This document shows positions 1 to 6,584 of a DNA stretch of 16,565 bases, piece after piece. The stretch is from NCBI GenBank assembly GCA_934477985.1, contig CAKSOR010000010.1, positions 1 through 16,565 of the forward strand, written 5' to 3'. Below the pieces are notes generated by a model. That model was not told the DNA's origin. It did not search any database and worked only from the letters and a program-made list of their open reading frames with translations. The stretch is from an uncultured Eubacteriales bacterium. GTDB lineage: Bacteria; Bacillota; Clostridia; Oscillospirales; CAG-272. Each line of letters begins with the position of its first letter. Positions within the stretch are counted from its first letter, which is position 1. A program made the translations under genes and the position numbers.

Positions 1-1
1 C

Positions 2-35
2 GGCGGACAGGTGGCGAGCTTGCTCGCCATCCGCC
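2..35. repeat. Array hairpin 1 (CTTG loop)
   Basis: The inner stem pairs 10-18 with 23-31 around the loop CTTG (19-22), with one G-T wobble. The outer stem pairs 2-5 with 32-35 and leaves bases 6-9 as a bulge. The right arm overlaps the left arm of the next hairpin, so the two cannot both form fully. There is no T-run next to it, so it does not look like an intrinsic terminator. Confidence 0.65.
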
Positions 36-50
36 TCGGCAACGAGGCGG
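31..50. repeat. Array hairpin 2 (GCAA tetraloop)
   Basis: This is a perfect 8-bp stem, CCGCCTCG (31-38) with CGAGGCGG (43-50), closed on a GCAA loop. GCAA is a GNRA-type tetraloop when read as plus-strand RNA. There is no adjacent T-run. Confidence 0.75.
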
Positions 51-51
51 A

Positions 52-69
52 CGGGGACGTGAGTCCCCG
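52..69. repeat. Array hairpin 3 (GTGA tetraloop)
   Basis: This is a perfect 7-bp stem, CGGGGAC (52-58) with GTCCCCG (63-69), closed on GTGA. GTGA is a second GNRA-type loop on the plus strand. One base separates it from the preceding hairpin. Confidence 0.75.
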
Positions 70-74
70 CCTGC

Positions 75-103
75 GCGCGCCGCCCGCAAAGCGGGCGGCG
101 CGC
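75..103. repeat. Array hairpin 4 (13-bp GC stem)
   Basis: This is a perfect 13-bp stem made only of G and C, 75-87 with 91-103, around an AAA loop (88-90). It directly abuts the next hairpin. No T-run follows on either side, so it is extremely stable but not terminator-like by itself. Confidence 0.8.
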
Positions 104-146
104 CGAGTCGACAAAAAAGGCGCGCAGCGGCTTTTTTGCCGACTCG
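104..146. terminator. Array hairpin 5, bidirectional terminator-like
   Basis: CGAGTCG (104-110) pairs with CGACTCG (140-146). After one A-C mismatch, C112 plus six A (113-118) pair with six T (132-137) plus G138, and a small CGC/GCG stem caps the structure. The A-run and T-run lie within the stem, so a U-rich descending arm is produced on both strands. Confidence 0.6.
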
Positions 147-148
147 TT

Positions 149-178
149 ACGGTGGCAGCTTGCTGACACCGTCTTTTT
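149..178 (+). terminator. Array hairpin 6, plus-strand terminator-like
   Basis: ACGGTG (149-154) pairs with CACCGT (167-172) and CAG pairs with CTG around a CTTG loop, with one G-A mismatch. It is followed on the plus strand by C and five T (174-178), the layout of an intrinsic terminator for transcription entering from the left. Those same T residues also form the left arm of the next hairpin. Confidence 0.55.
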
Positions 179-203
179 CGCGCGTCTTCGACGCGCGAAA
201 AAG
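173..203. terminator. Array hairpin 7, symmetric terminator-like
   Basis: This is a perfect 14-bp inverted repeat, 173-186 with 190-203, around a TTC loop. Each outer arm is five T or five A. It is symmetric, so it could act on either strand. It shares 199-203 with the next hairpin. Confidence 0.65.
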
Positions 204-237
204 AACGGATCGCCGCAAAGCGACAGTCCGTTCTTTT
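198..237 (-). terminator. Probable terminator of the nfnA-nfnB operon
   Basis: AAAAGAACGGA (199-209) pairs perfectly with TCCGTTCTTTT (227-237), and a small TCGC/GCGA stem lies inside. On the minus strand the hairpin begins 14 bases after the nfnB stop and its 3' side runs into five T (complement of 198-202). It is the first hairpin that transcription from nfnB meets, so it is the best candidate for the operon's own terminator. Confidence 0.7.
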
Positions 238-251
238 GTAACTTTATTTCT

Positions 252-1685
252 TCACTTGAGCGAAACGTCAGCGGAGTGAGCCAGTGCTTCGTCGATAGCC
301 TTTGCCGCTACCTTGCCCGCGCCCATCGCCGAGATGACGGTCGCCGCGCCGGTGACCGCGTCTCCGCCCGCGTAGACATGGTCGCGTGTGGTAGCGCCGG
401 TGTTCTCTTCGACGATGATTCCGCCATGCTTATTTACCTCGAGTCCAGCGGTCGTCGATTTGATCAGCGGGTTCGGAGATGTTCCTATCGAGATGACCAC
501 GGTGTCGACGTCGAGAACGAACTCGCTGCCTTCGATCGGCACGGGGCGGCGGCGTCCGCGTTCGTCCGGCTCGCCGAGCTCCATCCTGATACATTTGATT
601 CCGGTGACGCGCCCGTTCTTAGGGTCGCGCTTGTCGTCGGGGTTATGGTAGCCGAGGATTTCCACAGGGTTGTTGAGAAGCTTGAACTCGATGCCTTCCT
701 CGATCGCGTGCTCGACCTCCTCGCGGCGCGCGGGGAGCTCTTCCATCGAGCGGCGGTAGATGATGTACACCTTCTCCGCTCCGAGTCTCAGCGCCGTTCT
801 CGCGGCGTCCATCGCGACGTTTCCGCCGCCGACAACCGCTACCTTGCCGCCCTTCGAGATCGGGGTGACCGGGTCCTCACGGTATGCCTTCATAAGGTTC
901 GAGCGGGTAAGGAATTCGTTTGCCGAGTAGACGCCCTTGAGGCTCTCGCCCGGGATGTTCATGAAGTTCGGAAGTCCCGCGCCTGAGCCGATGAATACCG
1001 CCTCATAGCCGCGCCCGAACAGCTCGTCGATCGTCAGGGTCTTACCGATGACGATGTTCGTCTCGACGTCTACGCCCATTGCCTTGAGGTTGTCGACCTC
1101 CTTCTGGACGATCGCCTTCGGAAGACGGAACTCGGGGATTCCGTAGACAAGGACTCCGCCCGCGGTGTGAAGCGCCTCGAAGACGGTTACTTTATAGCCC
1201 TTCTTCGCGAGGTCTCCGGCGCAGGTCAGTCCGGAAGGCCCTGAACCGACTACCGCGACCTTATGTCCGTTCGGCTCGGCGCAGACCGGGGTCTCGCCAG
1301 AGTGCGCGTTGTGCCAGTCGGCGACGAAGCGCTCCAGGCGTCCGATTCCTACCGGCTCTCCCTTGATTCCGCGGACGCATTTCGACTCGCACTGGGTCTC
1401 CTGCGGGCAGACTCTTCCGCAGACCGCCGGAAGACTCGAGGTCTGCGAGATGATCTGGTACGCGCCCTCGAAGTCGCCTTCCCTTACCTTCGCGATGAAT
1501 TCGGGGATATGAATATTGACCGGGCAGCCCGATACGCAGGGCATGTGCTTGCAGTTAAGGCAGCGCATCGCCTCGTCGAGCGCGGTCGCTTCGGAATAGC
1601 CGAGCGCAACCTCGGCGAAATTGTGGGCTCTTACCGCAGGCTCTTGCGAGGGCATGGGGTTCTTTTTATTTGACATGTTCGGCAT
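252..1685 (-). CDS. nfnB: NADPH-binding large subunit of NfnAB transhydrogenase (GltD-like)
   Basis: This 477-residue flavoprotein belongs to the family of the glutamate synthase small subunit. Eight cysteines near the N terminus (C42, C45, C50, C54, C89, C93, C99, C103) are placed to bind two [4Fe-4S] clusters. An FAD-binding Rossmann motif (VGSGPSGL, about 146-153) and an NAD(P)H-binding motif (VGGGNVAMD, about 285-293) follow. The gene lies 33 bases downstream of a ferredoxin-NADP reductase-like subunit, which is the arrangement of NfnAB (also called SudBA). In characterised anaerobes this cytosolic complex couples NADH and reduced ferredoxin oxidation to NADP+ reduction by electron bifurcation. 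Many databases would call this gene gltA or gltD, but no large glutamate synthase subunit is present here. The first ATG is preceded by AAAGGA at about 10 bases. The family is certain; the bifurcating role is inferred from the pairing. Confidence 0.9.
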   Translation of the reverse strand: MPNMSNKKNPMPSQEPAVRAHNFAEVALGYSEATALDEAMRCLNCKHMPCVSGCPVNIHIPEFIAKVREGDFEGAYQIISQTSSLPAVCGRVCPQETQCESKCVRGIKGEPVGIGRLERFVADWHNAHSGETPVCAEPNGHKVAVVGSGPSGLTCAGDLAKKGYKVTVFEALHTAGGVLVYGIPEFRLPKAIVQKEVDNLKAMGVDVETNIVIGKTLTIDELFGRGYEAVFIGSGAGLPNFMNIPGESLKGVYSANEFLTRSNLMKAYREDPVTPISKGGKVAVVGGGNVAMDAARTALRLGAEKVYIIYRRSMEELPARREEVEHAIEEGIEFKLLNNPVEILGYHNPDDKRDPKNGRVTGIKCIRMELGEPDERGRRRPVPIEGSEFVLDVDTVVISIGTSPNPLIKSTTAGLEVNKHGGIIVEENTGATTRDHVYAGGDAVTGAATVISAMGAGKVAAKAIDEALAHSADVSLK

Positions 1686-1718
1686 GATCTATATTTCCTT
1701 TCTGCTTTCCGCGGTAGT

Positions 1719-2555
1719 TTACTGTTTGTTGAAGAGATTGCAGGCTTCCTCATACGCGTGGCGCTCAAAGTCGCGGTACATCGTTCCGCGCTCCATTGCC
1801 GAGTCGAAATCAACCTCGTATCCGTCGAAATCGGGTCCGTCGACGCAGGCGAACTTCGTCTTTCCGCCGACTATCAGGCGACATCCGCCGCACATTCCCG
1901 TTCCGTCGATCATTATCGGGTTCATCGAGACGACGCAGGGGATGCCGGTCGGTCTGACCGCCTCGACTACGAATTTCATCATGATGAGCGGTCCTATTGT
2001 GATGACCTTATCGAATTTCTCGCCGCTTGCGAACATCTCGTTCAGCGGCGCGCAGACGTTGCCCTTCGTGCCGTATGAGCCGTCATCGGTCATGACGTAC
2101 AGCTTCGACGACGCGGCTCTGAACTCGTCCTCGAGGATCAGCAGATCCTTGCTTCTGAAGCCGATGACCGAGGTGACCTCGCAGCCCATCCTGTGAAGCT
2201 CTTCGGCGATCGGGAGAGCGATGGCGCAGCCGACTCCGCCGCCGACGATGCAGACCTTCTTCAGTCCCTCGACCTCGGTAGCCGTTCCGAGCGGTCCGAC
2301 GAAGTCCTGGATGTATTCGCCGGCTTCCTTATGGTTGAGCTTCAGGGTGGTAGCGCCGACGATCTGGAATATGATTTTAACCGTTCCCGCTTCGCGGTCA
2401 TATCCCGCTATCGTCAGCGGGATGCGCTCGCCTTCTTCGTCCACTCTCAGTATGATGAACTGACCGGGCTTTGCCTTTGCCGCGACGAGCGGCGCCTCAA
2501 TGTCCATCATTGTGACGGTCGGGTTCAGCGGCTTTTTGTTTACTATTCTGTACAT
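1719..2555 (-). CDS. nfnA: NAD- and [2Fe-2S]-binding small subunit of NfnAB transhydrogenase
   Basis: This 278-residue protein is of the ferredoxin-NADP reductase / PyrK / SudB type. The N-terminal FAD-binding barrel includes PGQFIILR (30-37) and RIPLTIAGYD (44-53). The nucleotide-binding half starts at VCIVGGGVGCA (101-111). Near the C terminus the DGTGMCGGCR segment with C222, C225 and C237 marks the [2Fe-2S] site; Asp217 lies close by, and NfnA proteins are known for one non-cysteine ligand. It is first in a two-gene operon with nfnB. AAGGAG lies 8 bases before the ATG and an extended -10 promoter lies about 60 bases upstream. PyrK (dihydroorotate dehydrogenase electron-transfer subunit) is a relative, but no pyrD is adjacent, so NfnA is preferred. 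Confidence 0.9.
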   Translation of the reverse strand: MYRIVNKKPLNPTVTMMDIEAPLVAAKAKPGQFIILRVDEEGERIPLTIAGYDREAGTVKIIFQIVGATTLKLNHKEAGEYIQDFVGPLGTATEVEGLKKVCIVGGGVGCAIALPIAEELHRMGCEVTSVIGFRSKDLLILEDEFRAASSKLYVMTDDGSYGTKGNVCAPLNEMFASGEKFDKVITIGPLIMMKFVVEAVRPTGIPCVVSMNPIMIDGTGMCGGCRLIVGGKTKFACVDGPDFDGYEVDFDSAMERGTMYRDFERHAYEEACNLFNKQ

Positions 2556-2616
2556 AAATTACTCTCCTTTTTTGTCGGAAAATACAGAGCCGGGGTATTT
2601 GGCTCCCACATAATAT

Positions 2617-2645
2617 ATTATAGCAGACAAGCGGGAAAAAAGCAA
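2617..2645 (-). promoter_or_regulatory. Promoter of nfnA-nfnB
   Basis: Read on the minus strand, TTGCTT (2645-2640) is followed after 17 bases by TATAAT (2622-2617). The -10 is preceded by TGC, giving an extended -10. Transcription would start near 2610, leaving a leader of about 55 bases before the nfnA ATG. Confidence 0.75.
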
Positions 2646-2798
2646 TAACAATTCCTGTATTTTTATTGAATTTTTAAGGTTATTTTCGTGAAATTGACCG
2701 GAAAATATCGGACGCCCGACTATTCTTTCTCTTAAGCGGGAGGATACCGGCTAAAATCGTCATTCCCGCCATTTCCCGAGCCAAAAGTGCATACACGA

Positions 2799-2832
2799 AA
2801 CGACAGAGGTTTTTGCCCCGGTGTGGTATAAT
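2799..2832 (+). promoter_or_regulatory. spoIIE promoter, extended -10 without a -35
   Basis: TATAAT (2827-2832) with an upstream TGG forms an extended -10 about 58 bases before the spoIIE ATG. No recognisable -35 hexamer occurs at 16-18 bases. In its place lies AACGACAGA (2799-2807), a degenerate match to the reverse complement of the Spo0A box. In Bacillus subtilis, spoIIE is activated by phosphorylated Spo0A bound next to a poor -35, so the layout fits, but the box match is weak. The rest of the 335-bp gap between nfnA and spoIIE holds only the nfn promoter; I see no gene or RNA in it. Confidence 0.6.
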
Positions 2833-2890
2833 ATTCCCACAAGCCGCGAAGGACACGCGGTCGACGTCAAAAACGAAAGGAATCTTAAAA

Positions 2891-5284
2891 ATGGCTATCG
2901 GGAAAATTCTGACATATGACAAGGCAAACCACCGGATCGGAGTAGGCGCTTCTTACATAAAGCCGCTCGCTGTTATAAAGAACGCCGCGGCGTTCGGCGC
3001 TTCGATGCTCTTCGGGACGTTCGGAGGGATGTTCTCCTGCTATCCGCTCGGCATCGCTTTCTTGGCGGCTGTCGACCGGCAGGTCGCCGCGGTCTTCGCC
3101 GGACTGCTCATCTCCTCGCTCCTCTCACGCGGTTACGCCGCCGCGCTCGCGGTCAGCTACACCGCTCTCATCCTGCTTCGCGCCGGGGTATCGTCGCTCG
3201 GCGTCCGGCATGTGAAGGATGACGACACACGGCGGAAGGGCGTCGCGAGATTCGCCGGACTCTTCTCGTCTGAGCTCTTCAATGAGGCTTTGCTGATCCG
3301 CTGCGCCGCGTCGGCTCTGATCGCCTTCTCGTTCGGGCTGTTCAGGCTGATTTCGGGCGGATTCCTCTACTACGATCTCTTCGGTCTTCTGACCGGCACG
3401 CTTCTCTGCACCGCTCTGACGCTCGGGCTTTCGACGCTTTACACGCGGAACGCTAAGTCCGGGTCGAAACGGAAGGTCGGCGTCGCGGTGATCGTGCTGA
3501 TGTTTGTCTGCTCGCTGCGCGGGTACACGGTGTTTGGCTTCTCGCCCGCGTTCATGGTTTCGCTCGGCGTCGCTCTGTGGGCTGCCTCGTCCGGTGGGGT
3601 TGAGGGCGCGCTCAAGGGCTGCGCAGCCGGTCTCGCCGCCGGGATTGTATCGGGTCAGGACGGCTCGGTGTTTGCCGCCGCGGGGCTTGCTTTCGGATTG
3701 CTGAACAGGCTGTCGAAGACGCTTTCCGCCGCCGTCGCGGTGCTCGTCCCGCTGATACTCGGGCTCTCGAACGATGGTTTTGAGGCGCTCCGGACGGTGC
3801 TCCCCGACGCTCTTGGCGCGGTGACTGTTTTCATGCCGCTTTCATATTACGGGCTGCTGCCTGAAGTGCCGGCTTTTGCCGAGCCCGACCCTTCTGCAAA
3901 GGACAATGAGGCTGTGATACTTGAAAAGAAACAAGCCGATACGGTGCTCAGAATGAACTCTTTATCTGGCGCGCTCGGGCGTCTGTCCGACATCATTTAC
4001 ACGCTCTCCGACCGGTTGAGAAGGCCCGGAATAATCGACCTCAAGCAGATCTGCGACAATGCCTTCGACGACCATTGCAGCCGATGCTCGCTGTCGTCGC
4101 TCTGCCTCGAGAGGGAGTGCACGTCCACTCTCGACGCCAGGGCGAAAATCACGACCGGGCTCTACAAGACCGGAAAGGTCGACACCGGCTCGATCCCCGG
4201 CTGGCTGCGGGAGCGCTGCTACAACCTCGATCATATAATTTCGGATATTGACCGGGGCACGGCTGAGCTTGTCGAGGCTCTTATCAAAAACGACAAAACA
4301 GAGGCTTTTGCCATTGATTATGAATCGCTGTCAAAGCTGCTTGCCGACTCTATCGCCGAAAACGACGCCGAGTACCGCGTGGATAGTGAGCTCACTGAAA
4401 AGCTGTGGCGCTCGCTGAAATATATGGATATGCCCCGCTCGAGCGTTCTTTGCTGGGGCTCAAGAAGAAAGCAGGTGTATATAAGCGGCGTGGAGCTTGC
4501 CGGGATGCGTCTCGGCGCGGATGAGATCCGCCGCATGACCGAAAATCTGTTACATACGAAACTGACCCGACCGGATTTCAATATCGAGGGCGAAAAGGTT
4601 GAGCTGTCGATGTCCTCCGCCAGACGCTACAGCGTCGAATGCGCGCGTGCGACCAGCGTGCGTGAGAGCGAGAGTGCGAACGGAGATACCGCTCTGACCT
4701 TTGAGACCCGCGAGGATTACTTTTACTCGATGATTTCAGACGGAATGGGCAGCGGACGCGAAGCCGCGGTGACTTCGAAGCTCTGCGGCGTCTTCGCTGA
4801 ACAGCTCCTGACCGGCGGAAACGGAAAAGCCATAACTCTTGAAATGCTGCACGGTTTTTTGCGGAACCGTCCCGGCGAATGCTCGGCTACGATCGATCTT
4901 GCCGAGATCGACCTTCTTTCGGGAAAGGCGGCGTTCGTCAAGAGCGGAGCCGCGCCCTCATTCGTTCTGCGGAACGGCAATCTCTACAAGCTCCAGTCAA
5001 AGACGGTGCCCATCGGCATCATGCCCGCGCTCGACGCGGAGCAGATTAAATTCGATCTTGAGAGCGGAGATGTTATCGTTATGCTGAGCGACGGAGTCGC
5101 GCAGTCGCTCGAGGACGGAGTGTGGCTCGCGAATATGCTTACTTATGAATGGGTTGATGATCTTCAGCTGATGGCGGAGAAAATTCTCGACGGAGCCGCT
5201 CTGAATAACCCGCGGAGCGACGATATGACATCGGTAGTTCTGAAGATCTGCGAACCCGGAAAAGAGAGCGTCACAACTGAATAA
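2891..5284 (+). CDS. spoIIE: Stage II sporulation protein E, PP2C-type serine phosphatase
   Basis: This 797-residue protein matches the length and plan of SpoIIE (about 827 residues in Bacillus subtilis). Residues 30-325 are a run of hydrophobic membrane segments. A central cytoplasmic region follows, with a cysteine cluster (C388, C396, C399, C405, C410). The C-terminal third is a PP2C phosphatase domain with metal-binding motifs DGMGSG (617-622), LSDGV (733-737) and SDDMT (776-780). In sporulation SpoIIE sits at the polar septum and dephosphorylates the anti-anti-sigma factor SpoIIAA, releasing sigma-F in the forespore. The ATG at 2891 is chosen because AAAGGA lies 9 bases upstream; the frame stays open to 2813, but that extension overlaps the promoter. 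No sporulation neighbour is visible; the gene stands alone between its promoter and a terminator-like hairpin. Confidence 0.97.
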   Translation: MAIGKILTYDKANHRIGVGASYIKPLAVIKNAAAFGASMLFGTFGGMFSCYPLGIAFLAAVDRQVAAVFAGLLISSLLSRGYAAALAVSYTALILLRAGVSSLGVRHVKDDDTRRKGVARFAGLFSSELFNEALLIRCAASALIAFSFGLFRLISGGFLYYDLFGLLTGTLLCTALTLGLSTLYTRNAKSGSKRKVGVAVIVLMFVCSLRGYTVFGFSPAFMVSLGVALWAASSGGVEGALKGCAAGLAAGIVSGQDGSVFAAAGLAFGLLNRLSKTLSAAVAVLVPLILGLSNDGFEALRTVLPDALGAVTVFMPLSYYGLLPEVPAFAEPDPSAKDNEAVILEKKQADTVLRMNSLSGALGRLSDIIYTLSDRLRRPGIIDLKQICDNAFDDHCSRCSLSSLCLERECTSTLDARAKITTGLYKTGKVDTGSIPGWLRERCYNLDHIISDIDRGTAELVEALIKNDKTEAFAIDYESLSKLLADSIAENDAEYRVDSELTEKLWRSLKYMDMPRSSVLCWGSRRKQVYISGVELAGMRLGADEIRRMTENLLHTKLTRPDFNIEGEKVELSMSSARRYSVECARATSVRESESANGDTALTFETREDYFYSMISDGMGSGREAAVTSKLCGVFAEQLLTGGNGKAITLEMLHGFLRNRPGECSATIDLAEIDLLSGKAAFVKSGAAPSFVLRNGNLYKLQSKTVPIGIMPALDAEQIKFDLESGDVIVMLSDGVAQSLEDGVWLANMLTYEWVDDLQLMAEKILDGAALNNPRSDDMTSVVLKICEPGKESVTTE

Positions 5285-5301
5285 AACAACTGAATACGGG
5301 A

Positions 5302-5330
5302 CGTCCCGGAAGATTTTTCCGGGACGGTTT
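5302..5330 (+). terminator. Terminator-like hairpin after spoIIE
   Basis: This is a perfect 10-bp stem, CGTCCCGGAA (5302-5311) with TTCCGGGACG (5317-5326), around a 5-base loop. Only a short GTTT follows, so the U-tract is weak. It begins 17 bases after the spoIIE stop and precedes a separate promoter for nth. Confidence 0.6.
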
Positions 5331-5394
5331 CTGAGATATATTGTATGCTGTTGAACACGTATCATTCAAAATTACAACTAATTTCAGACAGGAC

Positions 5395-5423
5395 TTGACA
5401 AACGCCCCGAAGTGTGGTATAAT
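5395..5423 (+). promoter_or_regulatory. Consensus promoter of nth
   Basis: TTGACA (5395-5400), a 17-base spacer and TATAAT (5418-5423) match the housekeeping consensus at every position, and TGG before the -10 adds the extended element. Transcription would start near 5430, leaving a leader of about 25 bases. This decides the start of nth, since in-frame codons upstream of the promoter cannot be used. Confidence 0.9.
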
Positions 5424-5454
5424 GGTTCCATTAAATTTAATGCGAGGCGTTTTT

Positions 5455-6105
5455 ATGGACAAGAAAAAAGCCGCCCTCATTGTGGCGGAGCTTGAGAAAA
5501 TTTATCCCGAGGCGCAGTGCGCGCTTCAGTCGGGAGGAGATGGTTGGAAATTACTTATCATGGGGCGGCTGTCGGCTCAGTGCACCGACGCGCGCGTCAA
5601 TATTGTCTGCAACTCGAAAGGAGGTTTGTTTGAACGTTTTCCGACGCTTGAGTCGGTCGCCGACTGCGATTTATCCGAGCTTGAGGAGATTGTGCGTCCC
5701 TGCGGGCTTTACCGGACGAAGGCGAAGAACATCCGTGACGCCTGCCGGATGCTGGTTGACGATTACAACTGCGTGATTCCTGACGACATGGACGAGCTTC
5801 TGAAGCTGCCGGGCGTCGGGCGGAAGATCGCGAATCTGCTGCTCGGGGATATTTACAGAAAGCCCGCGATTGTCGCGGACACGCACTGCATACGCATCTG
5901 CGGACGGCTCGGGTTTTATCCGGAGAGTGTCAAGGACCCGGTCAAGGTCGAGAAAATTCTTGCGCCTGTGATCGAGCCGGAAAAGTCGGCGGATTTCTGC
6001 CACCGGATCGTCAATTTCGGGCGGGATGTATGCACCGCGAGAAGCCCGAAATGCGGGGATTGTCCGCTTTCCGGGCTCTGCGAGCATGAAAGAAATGTCG
6101 ATTAA
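5455..6105 (+). CDS. nth: Endonuclease III, DNA glycosylase/AP lyase
   Basis: This 216-residue protein has the usual length for endonuclease III, which removes oxidised pyrimidines and cleaves abasic sites in base-excision repair. LLIMGRLSAQCTD (33-45) corresponds to the conserved helix of the family. The helix-hairpin-helix LPGVGRK (118-124) ends in the catalytic lysine K124. The catalytic aspartate is D142 in VADTHCIR. A C-terminal [4Fe-4S] loop has the exact family spacing C193-x6-C200-x2-C203-x5-C209. The ATG at 5455 lies just downstream of the strong promoter, with GAGG 9 bases before it; an in-frame ATG at 5440 is possible but has no better ribosome binding site. Its TAA overlaps the convergent marR stop by four bases. 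Confidence 0.97.
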   Translation: MDKKKAALIVAELEKIYPEAQCALQSGGDGWKLLIMGRLSAQCTDARVNIVCNSKGGLFERFPTLESVADCDLSELEEIVRPCGLYRTKAKNIRDACRMLVDDYNCVIPDDMDELLKLPGVGRKIANLLLGDIYRKPAIVADTHCIRICGRLGFYPESVKDPVKVEKILAPVIEPEKSADFCHRIVNFGRDVCTARSPKCGDCPLSGLCEHERNVD

Positions 6106-6545
6106 TCCTGATCGTTTGCTTGCGAATTATCCGGGATCGTGAGTCTGGAAAACAGGCTTTTGAAGGTCTTCATCTCGTCGGCTGAGAGCTTTTTGAAGAT
6201 CTCGGTCTCGGCGGATCTGAGGGCGAAGAACGCGGATTCGCAGAGCGCGATTCCCTCCGGGGTTATCGCGACGAGTTGGACCCGGCGATCCTCACCGTCG
6301 CGCGTCAATGCCACTAACTTTTTCTCATTAAGACGCGAGATTATGCCGGTTATTGTCGCCTGCGACGCGCCGACGGCTTTTTCGAGCTTTTTCTGCGGCA
6401 TCAGCGTGTCGGTTGAGTTATTCAGGATTATCAGAAGCTGTGCCTGCGCGGTGGTCAGACCGAGCGGCATGAGATTTTTGTTTGCCGCCGCTTCGAAGCG
6501 GTTGGCGAGCAGTTTGAGCTCGTGTCCTATTGGACAGAGTTTCAT
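6102..6545 (-). CDS. MarR-family transcriptional regulator
   Basis: This 147-residue protein has the MarR layout: an N-terminal dimerisation helix, a winged helix-turn-helix (about 48-96, including the ASQATITGIISRLNEKKLV recognition region) and the wing motif DGEDRRVQL (83-91), then C-terminal helices. Such dimers usually repress nearby efflux, stress or catabolic genes and are released by small ligands. The target cannot be told here. It follows ymdB by 39 bases on the same strand and no transporter is adjacent, so it may act elsewhere. A strong AGGGGG site lies 6 bases before the ATG, so it is translated independently. Cysteines occur at C4 and C102; a redox-sensing role would be speculation. 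The stop codon lies within the overlap with nth. Confidence 0.92.
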   Translation of the reverse strand: MKLCPIGHELKLLANRFEAAANKNLMPLGLTTAQAQLLIILNNSTDTLMPQKKLEKAVGASQATITGIISRLNEKKLVALTRDGEDRRVQLVAITPEGIALCESAFFALRSAETEIFKKLSADEMKTFKSLFSRLTIPDNSQANDQD

Positions 6546-6584
6546 GTTTATCCCCCTTTTAGCTGTTGAATTGCTTGCTGTTTA

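Larger units (their letters stand above)
1..240. repeat. Dense array of about eight head-to-tail hairpins
   Basis: This 240-bp stretch beyond the end of nfnB has no credible gene. It is almost completely occupied by inverted repeats placed edge to edge: 2-35, 31-50, 52-69, 75-103, 104-146, 149-172, 173-203 and 199-237. The stems are GC-rich. Loops on the plus strand are CTTG (twice), GCAA, GTGA, AAA (twice) and TTC. Several stems have A-runs on one side and T-runs on the other, so they could end transcription in either direction. The first and second hairpins share bases, as do the seventh and eighth. At the least this is a terminator cluster for the minus-strand nfn operon; the number of hairpins exceeds what termination needs. 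The array may continue beyond the left edge. Confidence 0.85.

Noticed and set aside
1..240. CRISPR array or tandem repeat at the left edge
   Set aside because: The stems differ in sequence and length and there are no regular spacers; these are separate inverted repeats.
276..986. Plus-strand open frame opposite nfnB
   Set aside because: It is the antisense shadow of nfnB with no family features.
252..2555. Annotation of the pair as NADPH-dependent glutamate synthase or as dihydroorotate dehydrogenase electron-transfer subunits
   Set aside because: No large glutamate synthase subunit and no pyrD is adjacent. The paired FNR-like subunit with the DGTGMCGGC cluster next to a GltD-like subunit is the NfnAB/SudBA layout.
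2813..2890. A 26-residue N-terminal extension of SpoIIE starting at 2813
   Set aside because: It overlaps the TATAAT promoter, is not preceded by a ribosome binding site and is unlike a SpoIIE N terminus; the ATG at 2891 has AAAGGA.
5341..5454. Upstream start for nth at 5341 or 5422
   Set aside because: Both lie upstream of, or inside, the consensus promoter, so they would not be transcribed from it.
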